Assembly (NCBI GenBank): GCA_021372515.1
Contig: JAJFUG010000040.1
Span: 1 to 43,495, forward strand
Length of the DNA: 43,495 bases
Direction: 5' to 3'
DNA from: a bacterium
GTDB taxonomy: Bacteria > Gemmatimonadota > Glassbacteria > GWA2-58-10
This document shows positions 33,155 through 40,903 of this stretch, piece after piece. Below the pieces are notes generated by a model. The model saw nothing but the letters and a program-made list of their open reading frames with translations. It had not been told where the DNA came from and ran no database searches. Within the stretch, counting starts at the first letter, position 1; each line of letters opens with the position of its first letter. The position numbers were made by a program, and so were the translations under genes.

Positions 33155-34456
33155 CTATTTCTGCTCGAACAAATCACCTTGCAGGTTGCCGCGGAACGTG
33201 TTGCCCTCGCTCTTGACCGGCCCGGCGGCCTTGCTCACCCAGATACCCCACTGCTGGGCCGCCTCGGCGCCCGTGCGGGTCTCCTCGATGGTGTTGCTCT
33301 CGAACACCAGATCGTGCGCCGGGGCCTCCACGTACACCCCGTAGCCCGCCTGCGGGCCGCCATTATCGGCGATCGTGTTGCCGCGGAACACGTTGCGGTG
33401 GCCGCTCAGCTTCTCGGTCTCCTGGCGGAAAATCACCCCGCAGATGCCGTTACCCCGGATCGTGTTGCCCTCGAACAGGTTATCGGTGTCCTTGTGGCCG
33501 ATCGAGATACCGTACTGGCCGTTGTTCTCGATGACATTGTTGCTGAACTTGCCGTAGCGGACGCGCCAGCAGAGGAAGAACCCGATCTGGTCGTTGTGGT
33601 GGAAATGGCAGCCGCTGATCTCGGCGTTGGGGCTGCCCGTGCCGGGATGCACCCCGTAGCCGAAATTGTGGTGGCTTTCGCAGTCCAGCACTTTGATATT
33701 GTCCGTGATCTGGAACGAGATGCCGTCGCCGTTATAGTTGCGCACCTCGCAGCCGCGGATCACGCAGTTGCGGCAGTCGTAGAGATAGATTCCGCCGCCC
33801 CGGCACCCGTCGATATAGCCCGTGCCGCCCTCGCGGTTGCCGTCCACTGTGATATCCTCGATGGCGAGGCCAGTCTGCCCGTAGGCGGTCAGGACAGGGA
33901 ACTTGTTTTCCACCATCGAGTTGCCTGTCTCGTAATCGTAATCGCGCACAGTGTAGGGCTCGATTTTGAGCGTGTCGCCGACTATGGCCTGGATCGTGGT
34001 CACCGTGACATCCCAGCCGCTGGCGTGAGTGTCATCCTGCGCCGTGATCCCCATGCCCACCTTGAACTTGCCAGGCTCGGCCACCACCAGCACCCGCTCG
34101 CCGTAGTCGCCGCAGTCGATCACCTTGGAGGATACTCCCGCGCTCTTGAACAGCACGGTCTGGCCCTTGACCCCGCGGACTGTCACGTTGGAGACCGGAA
34201 TGACCAGTTTGTCCTCCATGGTCCACTGGCCCGCGCCTATCGACAGGGTGTCGCCCGGGCGCAGCATGTCGGCGGCTTTCTGCAGGGCCGTGTTGTCCGT
34301 GCCGATCACATCCGCCTGGCCGGACTGGGCCACGCTCACCGTGCGCGGGGCCGCTGCCTGCGGAGCGCTCTTGTCGCCCGCGCCGCAGCAACCCAGCACC
34401 AGCACCAGGGGCAACGCCAGGCCGAACATTCCGGCCGCCGAGTTGAGCATTTCCAT
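33155..34456 (-). CDS. Parallel beta-helix lipoprotein
   Basis: The protein has 433 residues. The N terminus has a lipoprotein signal with lipobox LVLGC (about 16-20). From about 105 onward it shows repeated right-handed beta-helix rungs: 'NCVIRGCEVRNYNGDGISFQ', 'NIKVLDCESHHNFGYGVHPG', 'NAEISGCHFHHNDQIGFFLC', 'NNVIENNGQYGISIG', 'GNTIRGNGICGVIFR', 'GNTIADNGGPQAGYGVYVEAP'. Such proteins are often polysaccharide lyases, epimerases or glycan-binding proteins, including NosD-like ones. ATG 34456 has GGAGGAAAC upstream. No catalytic site can be assigned. It is convergent with murE and downstream of the flippase operon, but separated from it by a palindrome. Confidence 0.85.
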   Translation of the reverse strand: MEMLNSAAGMFGLALPLVLVLGCCGAGDKSAPQAAAPRTVSVAQSGQADVIGTDNTALQKAADMLRPGDTLSIGAGQWTMEDKLVIPVSNVTVRGVKGQTVLFKSAGVSSKVIDCGDYGERVLVVAEPGKFKVGMGITAQDDTHASGWDVTVTTIQAIVGDTLKIEPYTVRDYDYETGNSMVENKFPVLTAYGQTGLAIEDITVDGNREGGTGYIDGCRGGGIYLYDCRNCVIRGCEVRNYNGDGISFQITDNIKVLDCESHHNFGYGVHPGTGSPNAEISGCHFHHNDQIGFFLCWRVRYGKFSNNVIENNGQYGISIGHKDTDNLFEGNTIRGNGICGVIFRQETEKLSGHRNVFRGNTIADNGGPQAGYGVYVEAPAHDLVFESNTIEETRTGAEAAQQWGIWVSKAAGPVKSEGNTFRGNLQGDLFEQK

Positions 34457-34561
34457 GTTTCCTCCGCTTGCAGATGTTAGATCGTCCTCCCGGAACGGCA
34501 CCGGGCGCGGTGACTTCAAGACAAATCAGCCTGTAGTTTCGAGTTGTGCGGGAAAGAAAGA

Positions 34562-34581
34562 TAATTCACGGCCGTGAATTA
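34562..34581. promoter_or_regulatory. Perfect 20-base palindrome between flippase and beta-helix genes
   Basis: TAATTCACGG and CCGTGAATTA meet without a spacer (34562-34581). On the minus strand it lies just after the flippase stop and is followed by TCTTTCTTTCC. It could be a terminator hairpin, or a dimeric-repressor operator for the beta-helix gene 105 bases downstream. Confidence 0.6.
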
Positions 34582-34609
34582 ATCAACTCCGGGCGGGAGG
34601 GCGCGCGGC

Positions 34610-36058
34610 TCAGCGGCGGGGCCGCGGCATTATCGAGCGCAGACTGCGCCAGTCGAGGACCCGGAACGCGAAGAGGGCCAGGCTGTATAGCGCGATCAGA
34701 GTGATTTTCAGCGTGAACCCGGCCCCGCTCAGGAGAGCCAGCCAGTAGAACCCGAGGCTGAGCAACCCCAGCCGGACCATACGGCTCCACTCGTAGCGGA
34801 TGGGATAGATACGCTGGGAGAGCCAGTAAAGAAGGGCCGCCTGGAATACATAGGCCACCAGCGTGGCCCAGGCCGCGCCCATCATGCCGTAGGAGGGGAT
34901 CAGCACGAAACAGGCCGCCACGTTGAGCGCCGCCGCCGCCCCGGTGGTCCAGGCGTAGTAGTGGGTCTTGCGCCGCAGGTCGCAGCCCACGCTCAGGTTG
35001 ACATAGGCCCCGTAGAAAATGTACGAGGCCATGACCGCCGGCACCACGATCAACCCCTGCCAGTACTTTTCGCCCACCAGGCTGAATCCGAAGAACTTGA
35101 GGCGCACGATCTCGCCGGCCAGAAGCGAGATGGCCACTGTCATCCAGCAGAGCAGCACCAGGCTGAAAGTCATTACCCGGGCGTAGGTGCGCTCCGAGTC
35201 GGGCTCCGTGCTCACCCGCACCAGGAACGGTTTCCAGGCCATGGTGAAAGCCGCCACCGCCAGGTTCGACAGCGCCCCGATCTGGTAGCCCGCGCTGTAG
35301 TAGCCCACCACCTCCGGGCCGCGCAGGCGGTCGAGGATCAGGCGGTCGGCCAGGTCGAGCACGGTCTTGCCCAGGCTGGAGAAAATGATCGGGAAGCCGA
35401 AAGCGAAGTAGATCGCAAAGGTGGCGCGGTCGAACCGCAGGCGCAGGTAGCGCTTGAACACCGGCAGGAACAGGACGAACGAAGTGGCGCTGCCCGCGGC
35501 GTTGGCCACCAGCACCCCCTCCACGTCCCAGCCCAGCTTGCCCAGAAGCAGCATGGTCAGAGCGGCGTAGACCAACGTGGAGCTGAGCATCCCGGCCAGG
35601 TAGAGCCAGGGCCGGTTCTCGGCGCGCAGAAGGCTGTAGGGCAGGGTGGTCATGGCGTCGAACCAGAGGATGACCGCGGCCAGGCGGATCAGCATCTCAT
35701 CGCCGGGGAGGCTTTTCGAGAAATAGGATTGGGCTATCGGACCGGCCGCCAGCGCGGTCAGCGCCGCCAGGATCGTACTGACAATGAACAGCGGCCAGAA
35801 ATGTGTACTGAACACGTTCTCCTTTTCCTCGGCCCCGATAAGGTGGCGCACCAGCGAGGTGCCCATGCCGAAGACCATGAAAAGGAGGATCGGGCCGATC
35901 AGCACGTAGGTGAGCTTGAGGTTGCCGAAACGGTCGGGAGGCAGGACATTGGTCAGCACGGGCAGCAGCAGGAGGCCCATGCTGCGGGAGACCACCCCCG
36001 GGATGCCGTAGAGGGCGGTCTCGCGAAGGAGCGAGCGGATGCGGGGTGCGCCGCTCAT
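34610..36058 (-). CDS. Polysaccharide/lipid-linked oligosaccharide flippase (Wzx/MATE-like)
   Basis: The protein has 482 residues with about 14 predicted membrane helices. The N terminus 'LLRETALYGIPGVVSRSMGLLLLPVLTNVLPPDRFGNLKLTYVL' is typical of the Wzx/RfbX oligosaccharide flippases of the MOP superfamily. 'VLDLADRLILDRLRGPEVVGYYSAGYQIGALS' (about 237-268) is another family region. It starts 2 bases after the mraY stop on the minus strand, in an operon with murG. It may therefore flip lipid II, as MurJ of the same superfamily does, or export another undecaprenyl-linked glycan. It lacks clear MurJ-specific signatures to my eye. Confidence 0.87.
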   Translation of the reverse strand: MSGAPRIRSLLRETALYGIPGVVSRSMGLLLLPVLTNVLPPDRFGNLKLTYVLIGPILLFMVFGMGTSLVRHLIGAEEKENVFSTHFWPLFIVSTILAALTALAAGPIAQSYFSKSLPGDEMLIRLAAVILWFDAMTTLPYSLLRAENRPWLYLAGMLSSTLVYAALTMLLLGKLGWDVEGVLVANAAGSATSFVLFLPVFKRYLRLRFDRATFAIYFAFGFPIIFSSLGKTVLDLADRLILDRLRGPEVVGYYSAGYQIGALSNLAVAAFTMAWKPFLVRVSTEPDSERTYARVMTFSLVLLCWMTVAISLLAGEIVRLKFFGFSLVGEKYWQGLIVVPAVMASYIFYGAYVNLSVGCDLRRKTHYYAWTTGAAAALNVAACFVLIPSYGMMGAAWATLVAYVFQAALLYWLSQRIYPIRYEWSRMVRLGLLSLGFYWLALLSGAGFTLKITLIALYSLALFAFRVLDWRSLRSIMPRPRR

Positions 36059-36060
36059 GC

Positions 36061-37218
36061 TCAGCGGATCTTTATCGTGGCCAGGCTGATCAGCATCAGG
36101 ATGATCCCGATGATCCAGAACCGGACCACCACCTTGGTCTCCGCGATGCCGAAATGCTGGAAATTGTGATGTATGGGGGCGCGGTGGAAAATGCGCCGCC
36201 CCAGCACGCCGATGCCCAGCTTTTCCTGGATCAGAACCGATGCGCCCTCGATCACGAAAATGCCGCCGGCAAGAAGGAACAGCAGCTCCTGCTTGAGCAT
36301 GATCGAGGCCACGGCCAGCACTCCTCCCAGGGCCATCGAGCCGGTGTCACCCATGAAAATCTGGGCCGGGTAGGCGTTGAACCAGAGGAACCCCAGGCCT
36401 GCGCCCACCAGCGCCGACAGGATGATCGACAGTTCGGCGCTGCCCACGATGTGGGTGAAAAGCAGGGTGCCGGCGAGGATCGAGTTGCCGATCACGTAGG
36501 CGAAGAGGCCATAGACCCCGGCGGTCAGAGTGGCTGGCACTATCGCCAGCCCGTCCAGCCCATCCGAAAAATTGACCGAGTTGCTGATCGCCAGGATCAC
36601 GAACACGCCGAACGGCAGGTAGAGCCAGGAGAGGTCCAGCACCGGGAACTTGCGGAACGGCACCTGTAGCATGAACTTGTAGTGCTCCGGGTCCAGGCCG
36701 GCCAGGCCCTGCAGAAGGTGGACCCGGTCGGAGCTCAGGGGGCTGAGACCCCGGGACAGGAAAGCCGCCATGAACAGCAGCGCGAACAGGGTTTGCAGGG
36801 CGAGTTTTTTCTTCTGGCTCAGGCCCATCCGGCTGTCCTGGTGCCGCATTTTCTGGTAGTCGTCGAAAAAACCGATCCCGCCGAACCAGAGCATGGCCGC
36901 GGTGATCCAGTGCACGAACGGGTTCAGCAGGTCGTTCCAGAGCAGGATCGAGATGAAGAGCGAACCGATCAGCAACACCCCGCCCATGGTGGGGGTGCCG
37001 CGCTTGCTCTCCGGGTCCAGGATGCCGTAGTTGTGAATCGTGTCCCGCGCGCCCTGGAGGTAGAGCCAGCGGATCACCCGGTTGCCGAATAGAAGGATCA
37101 GCCCGAACGCGGTGATCGCGCTCAGGATGCAGCGGAACGAGACATAGCTCGAGACCAGGCGCAGCCAGCCGAAACCCTGGAGCGGTTCGAGGACATATTT
37201 GGCCAGGTAGTAGATCAT
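36061..37218 (-). CDS. mraY: Phospho-N-acetylmuramoyl-pentapeptide transferase
   Basis: MraY transfers phospho-MurNAc-pentapeptide to undecaprenyl phosphate, making lipid I in the inner membrane. The protein has 385 residues and about 10 membrane helices. Motifs seen are 'SKRGTPTMGGVLLI' (about 68-81), 'FFDDYQKMR' with the catalytic Asp pair (about 111-119), 'NSVNFSDGLDGLAI' (about 195-208), 'NAYPAQIFMGDTGSMALGG' (about 280-298) and 'FHRAPIHHNFQHFG'. In the last, the usual PIHHHF reads His350-His351-Asn352. murG overlaps it by 4 bases upstream, and the flippase follows. Confidence 0.96.
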   Translation of the reverse strand: MIYYLAKYVLEPLQGFGWLRLVSSYVSFRCILSAITAFGLILLFGNRVIRWLYLQGARDTIHNYGILDPESKRGTPTMGGVLLIGSLFISILLWNDLLNPFVHWITAAMLWFGGIGFFDDYQKMRHQDSRMGLSQKKKLALQTLFALLFMAAFLSRGLSPLSSDRVHLLQGLAGLDPEHYKFMLQVPFRKFPVLDLSWLYLPFGVFVILAISNSVNFSDGLDGLAIVPATLTAGVYGLFAYVIGNSILAGTLLFTHIVGSAELSIILSALVGAGLGFLWFNAYPAQIFMGDTGSMALGGVLAVASIMLKQELLFLLAGGIFVIEGASVLIQEKLGIGVLGRRIFHRAPIHHNFQHFGIAETKVVVRFWIIGIILMLISLATIKIR

Positions 37219-39275
37219 GTCTTGCTCTCCGGGCTCAGGTGGTTGTCCCTTGAGATGCCGCTACTCAGGCGGGCCCCGTTTTTCAGCTCGTTGAGCGAGC
37301 GTTTAAGGGGGAAAGTCGGCGTGAAATCGGTGCAGGTGGGGATAAGCTGGTCCAGGCGCTCCAGGATCGGGTCGCCGGGTTTCACCACGCCGCGGTGCAG
37401 CATGTGCGACAGGGCCATCAGCAGGGCCTGGCGGATACGCCAGTTGGGGTGGTACAGAAGGTCGCCCAGGTTCTGGATCGAATCGGCGCCCGGGGCCACC
37501 GCACCGGCCGCCTCCAGGCAGCACCAGCGCACCTCGGGTGAGCGGTGGTCCAGGTTTGCCTGCAGGGCGACCGCCAGTTCCTCATCCGGCCCGATTTTCT
37601 CAGACAGGCTCAGCACTGCCCGGGCCGCCTCGGAGCGAACCTCGTAATAGGGATCGCCGGTCAGGGCCTGGAGCAGCACCGCGCGCAGGCGCTCATCCCA
37701 GAGACCCAGGGCGGCCAGCGAGGTCAGGGCGTTGCGGCGGATGAACCCCACCTGGTGGTAGTCCCCACCGGCCAGGCGTTTCCACCAGCGGTCGGGCTGC
37801 CGCCCGGAGACCATTTCGAGCAGGCTGTCGCGGCGCTCGGTGTGCTGCAGGATTCCGGCCATCTTGACCCCGATGTTGCGCACCTGCCAGCGCCGGCTCA
37901 CCAGATAGCCATCCGCAAAATATCGCAGGATGCGCGACAGGGGATGGGAGGCGATCTCGGAGCTGCTCCGTCCGGCTGCGGCTTTCTGGGCCACGGCCAG
38001 CATGCGCGATGGCGGCAGGAACGCCAGACGGGTCAGGTCCTCGCCTCCTGAGACGCTGTCCTCCACCCGGGCGGGCGGGGTGGGAGCGGACAGGCGCTTG
38101 CCCTCCAGCTCCTCGCGCACGGAGCGGATGAAACGCTCAACATTGGGACGGACATTCAGTTTCAGGGCGGCCTGGCTCATGCGCTCCAGGGCCGCGTCAT
38201 CGGACAGCAGGCGGCGCACGGTGGCGGCCAGCTCGCGGGCGCTCACCCGGGACTCGGCCCGGTCGCCCACCAGCACCGGGTGCTCCAGGATCACCTCGGC
38301 CGCGCCGCTGCGGGCCAGGGCCAGGGAGTTGACCACCTGGTGCTCGCCGGACAGGTTAGACTTGGGGATGATCACCGCGGGACGGGCGCAGCGGCAGACC
38401 TCGTTCAGCGTGCCCGCCCCGCCGCGGCAGATCACCAGGTCGGCGGCGGCGTAATAGGTCTGGATGTCGTGGAAATAGTCGGTGCCGTGATAGCGCTCCA
38501 GACAGCCGCTCTCAAGGCCCAGGGCCTCCACCCGTGAGCGGTTGTCCCGGGCTGCGTCATAAGCCGCTCCGCGCTGCACGCCGTAGCCGTGGAACACCTC
38601 CACCCGCGGGTCGGCCAGTATCTCGGGCAGGGCCTCCACCAGGGCGCGGTTGATTGTCCGGGCGCCCTGCGAGCCGCCGAAAGCCAGCACCACCCGGGCG
38701 CTGTCGCTGATACCCAGCTCGCGGCGGGCGGCGGTCTTGGCCACCGGCTCGATCTGCTCGCGCACCGGATAGCCGGTGTACTCGGCCCGCGCGCCGTTGA
38801 AAAAGCGGATCGAGCCCTCGAACGAGACCCAGACCCGGTCCACCCAGCGTCCGACCAGACGGTTCCAGCGGCCGGGAGAGTAGTTCTGTTCGTGGATGAA
38901 AATGCGGCAGTCGAGAAGGCCCAGCTTGCGCAGCAGAACCGCGGCCAGGACCGCCGGCACGCTGGCGTAGCCGCCGGTGCCGATCACCAGCGCCGGCTTG
39001 AACCGGAGCAGGATAAAGCAGGCCTGCAGAAGGCCAACCCCGAGCTGAACAGCGCTCACGAGCCCGCTCAGGCCGACAGGGTTGCCACCGAACCCGACCC
39101 CGCGCACGTAGCGGATGGAATATCCCTGGGCCGGGACAATCTGCTCCTCGGCCCGGCCGCGCACTCCCACGTACAGGAATTCGGCGTCCGGGAACTCTTT
39201 CCGCAGCGCCTCGGCGATGGCGAGCGCCGGATAGACGTGCCCCCCGGTCCCACCGCCGGATAGAATTATTTTCAC
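37215..39275 (-). CDS. murG: MurG glycosyltransferase fused to a C-terminal HEAT-like repeat domain
   Basis: MurG adds GlcNAc to lipid I to make lipid II at the inner membrane face. Residues 1-395 carry MurG signatures: 'GGGTGGHVYPALAIAEAL' (about 7-24), 'GTGGYASVPAVLAA', 'FIHEQNYSPGRWNRL', 'YTGYPVREQI', 'FGGSQGARTIN', 'ICRGGAGTLNEV' and 'SGEHQVVNSLAL'. After a Pro-rich linker (about 395-415) comes a helical part to residue 686 with HEAT-like units ('RNALTSLAALGLWDERLRAVLLQALTGD', 'EVRSEAARAVLSLSE', 'EVRWCCLEAAGAVAPGADSIQNLGDLLYHPNWRIRQALLMALSHM'). MurG is usually about 360 residues, so the extension is unusual. GTG 39275 is chosen because the glycine loop follows at once; a TTG at 39401 lies in the promoter. 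The stop overlaps the mraY start. Confidence 0.93.
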   Translation of the reverse strand: MKIILSGGGTGGHVYPALAIAEALRKEFPDAEFLYVGVRGRAEEQIVPAQGYSIRYVRGVGFGGNPVGLSGLVSAVQLGVGLLQACFILLRFKPALVIGTGGYASVPAVLAAVLLRKLGLLDCRIFIHEQNYSPGRWNRLVGRWVDRVWVSFEGSIRFFNGARAEYTGYPVREQIEPVAKTAARRELGISDSARVVLAFGGSQGARTINRALVEALPEILADPRVEVFHGYGVQRGAAYDAARDNRSRVEALGLESGCLERYHGTDYFHDIQTYYAAADLVICRGGAGTLNEVCRCARPAVIIPKSNLSGEHQVVNSLALARSGAAEVILEHPVLVGDRAESRVSARELAATVRRLLSDDAALERMSQAALKLNVRPNVERFIRSVREELEGKRLSAPTPPARVEDSVSGGEDLTRLAFLPPSRMLAVAQKAAAGRSSSEIASHPLSRILRYFADGYLVSRRWQVRNIGVKMAGILQHTERRDSLLEMVSGRQPDRWWKRLAGGDYHQVGFIRRNALTSLAALGLWDERLRAVLLQALTGDPYYEVRSEAARAVLSLSEKIGPDEELAVALQANLDHRSPEVRWCCLEAAGAVAPGADSIQNLGDLLYHPNWRIRQALLMALSHMLHRGVVKPGDPILERLDQLIPTCTDFTPTFPLKRSLNELKNGARLSSGISRDNHLSPESKT

Positions 39276-39372
39276 AGAGTTGGCGCCTTCTGATGCGGAT
39301 TCGGGCAGCGGCCGCGGCGGGACTGTCCCGCGCGGGTGGATAGTGTCACTATTCCCGGTTGATAACTTGACA

Positions 39373-39401
39373 AACTTAACACAACCGGTCACGCTTTTCA
39401 A
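39373..39401 (-). promoter_or_regulatory. Sigma-70-type promoter of murG-mraY-flippase
   Basis: On the minus strand TTGAAA (39401-39396), a 17-base spacer and TAAGTT (39378-39373) lie about 100 bases upstream of the murG start. The -10 box is the same as that of the tRNA-Gly promoter. Confidence 0.65.
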
Positions 39402-39736
39402 GGCGCTGTCTGTTTTCGCATTATTTGAGGCCCGGTAAGCCCGCCGGACCGAGGAGTGAAAAGTTGAAAAAATGAGCGGTAACGACTAAATTTATCGTTG
39501 TGCCACACTGCCCGTGCGCGGTATGGCAGACCCTCCGGTGTTTCGGGCCGTCAAGACGATAGGAGGCGGTCCGCCCGCGGACAGGCAGGAATTCCAGTTC
39601 AAATCTGTCGTGCTGCGGCAGTTGGCTTCCAGCGGCCGCAGGATGACAGGACCGTTCAAGACGGGACCCGGCGCGCGCCGGGCTGTCCCCTTTAGACTGG
39701 TGCAAACGGAAAAACGATCAAGGAAAGGTGCTGTGG
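39402..39736. other. 335-base divergent intergenic region, no gene seen
   Basis: This region lies between divergent murG and aldo/keto reductase. Frames on both strands here lack ribosome sites and look random. It contains GTCCGC/GCGGAC (39569-39582) and a perfect 16-base palindrome with arms CCCGGCGC/GCGCCGGG (39667-39682), followed by CTGTCCCCTTT. The latter could be a leader hairpin of the reductase gene. Confidence 0.55.
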
Positions 39737-40837
39737 ATGTACACCTCCTACGGTAAGACCGGGCTTATGATAAGCCGGCTGGCTTTCGGCGGGATGCGTT
39801 TCGCCGAGCCGAAAAACGTGCAGAAAATGGCCGAGGTGGTGCTGGCCGCCCACGAGGCCGGGATCACCTATTTCGACACCGCGCCGGGCTACTGCGCCGA
39901 CATGAGCGAGGACATAGTCGGGGCGGCGGTGCGGCAGATGCGCAGCAGTGGACTGCCGTTCTACCTGTCGTCCAAGACCAACAAGCCCAGCGCCGAGGGC
40001 GTGCGCGCCGACCTTGAGCGCACGCTCCAGCGACTGGGCGTGGACAGCCTGGATTTCTACCACTGCTGGTACATCCTGAGCCTGGAGGGCTGGGAGTCGC
40101 GCAAGCGCGGCGGCGCGGTGGACGAGCTTTTGAAGGCGAAGCAGGAGGGCCTGGTCAAGCACCTGGTGTTCAGCACCCACCTTCCGGGCGAGGACATCCG
40201 GGTTATCCTGGACGAGAACATCTTCGAGGGCGTCACCCTGGGCTACAACGCGATCAATTTCCCCTACCGCGAGGCGGCGGTCAAGGCGGCCGGGCAGGCC
40301 GGGATCGGCCTGGTGGTGATGAACCCGCTGGGCGGCGGCACGATTGTTGAGAACCCCGGCTCTTTCGGGTTCATCCGCAGCAGCGGGAAAGAGAGCATGC
40401 TCCAGGCGGCCCTGGGCTTCCTCTGGCGTCACCCGCAGATCACGGCGGCCCTGGTGGGTTTCCGCTCGCTGGAGGATGTGGCCAGCGCGGTCGAGGCCTG
40501 GCGCTCCTGGGACCCGTCCGCTCCGCGGCCCGACCTTGAGACGGTCAAGGATCAGATCCAGGTCTCTTTCGACAGCCTCTGCACCAGTTGCCGCTACTGC
40601 CGCGACTGCCCGCAGGAAATCGAGGTCCACAAGTTCATGGAATCCTACAACCACATGGTGCTTAAACAGGGCGAGAGCCTGTACGACCGTCTGAAATGGC
40701 ACCACGGGCTGGATGACCTGAGCCAGCTCGATCGCTGCACGGAGTGCGGCTCCTGCGAGGCGGCCTGCCCGCAGCACCTGCCCATCCTGGAGCGTTTCGA
40801 GGCTATCCGCAAGGCCTACACGCAGCCGGGGGCTTGA
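39737..40837 (+). CDS. Aldo/keto reductase with C-terminal 4Fe-4S ferredoxin domain
   Basis: The protein has 366 residues. The aldo/keto reductase barrel (about 1-270) starts 'YTSYGKTGLMISRLAFGGMRF' and has 'GITYFDTAPGYC' (Asp of the tetrad; the Tyr is near) and 'SSKTNKPSAEGVRADLERTLQRLGVDSLDFYHCW' (catalytic Lys and Tyr/His region). The C terminus carries two iron-sulfur motifs: 'CTSCRYCRDCP' (about 281-291) and 'CTECGSCEAACP' (about 335-346). This subgroup occurs in many anaerobes, usually with unknown substrate. ATG 39737 follows AAGGAAAGG; a GTG at 39728 overlaps that site. The neighbouring Old Yellow Enzyme suggests a shared redox pathway. Confidence 0.92.
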   Translation: MYTSYGKTGLMISRLAFGGMRFAEPKNVQKMAEVVLAAHEAGITYFDTAPGYCADMSEDIVGAAVRQMRSSGLPFYLSSKTNKPSAEGVRADLERTLQRLGVDSLDFYHCWYILSLEGWESRKRGGAVDELLKAKQEGLVKHLVFSTHLPGEDIRVILDENIFEGVTLGYNAINFPYREAAVKAAGQAGIGLVVMNPLGGGTIVENPGSFGFIRSSGKESMLQAALGFLWRHPQITAALVGFRSLEDVASAVEAWRSWDPSAPRPDLETVKDQIQVSFDSLCTSCRYCRDCPQEIEVHKFMESYNHMVLKQGESLYDRLKWHHGLDDLSQLDRCTECGSCEAACPQHLPILERFEAIRKAYTQPGA

Positions 40838-40903
40838 CTCTGTAAGCCGGCCGGCCCGGCTGTCCGGAAAGGAATGCAATTCAAGGCGAGAGAGGGAGGC
40901 TGT

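Noticed and set aside
39421-39705. 94-codon minus-strand frame in the murG/reductase intergenic region
   Set aside because: It has no ribosome site, no motif, and its end runs towards the murG promoter; composition looks non-coding.
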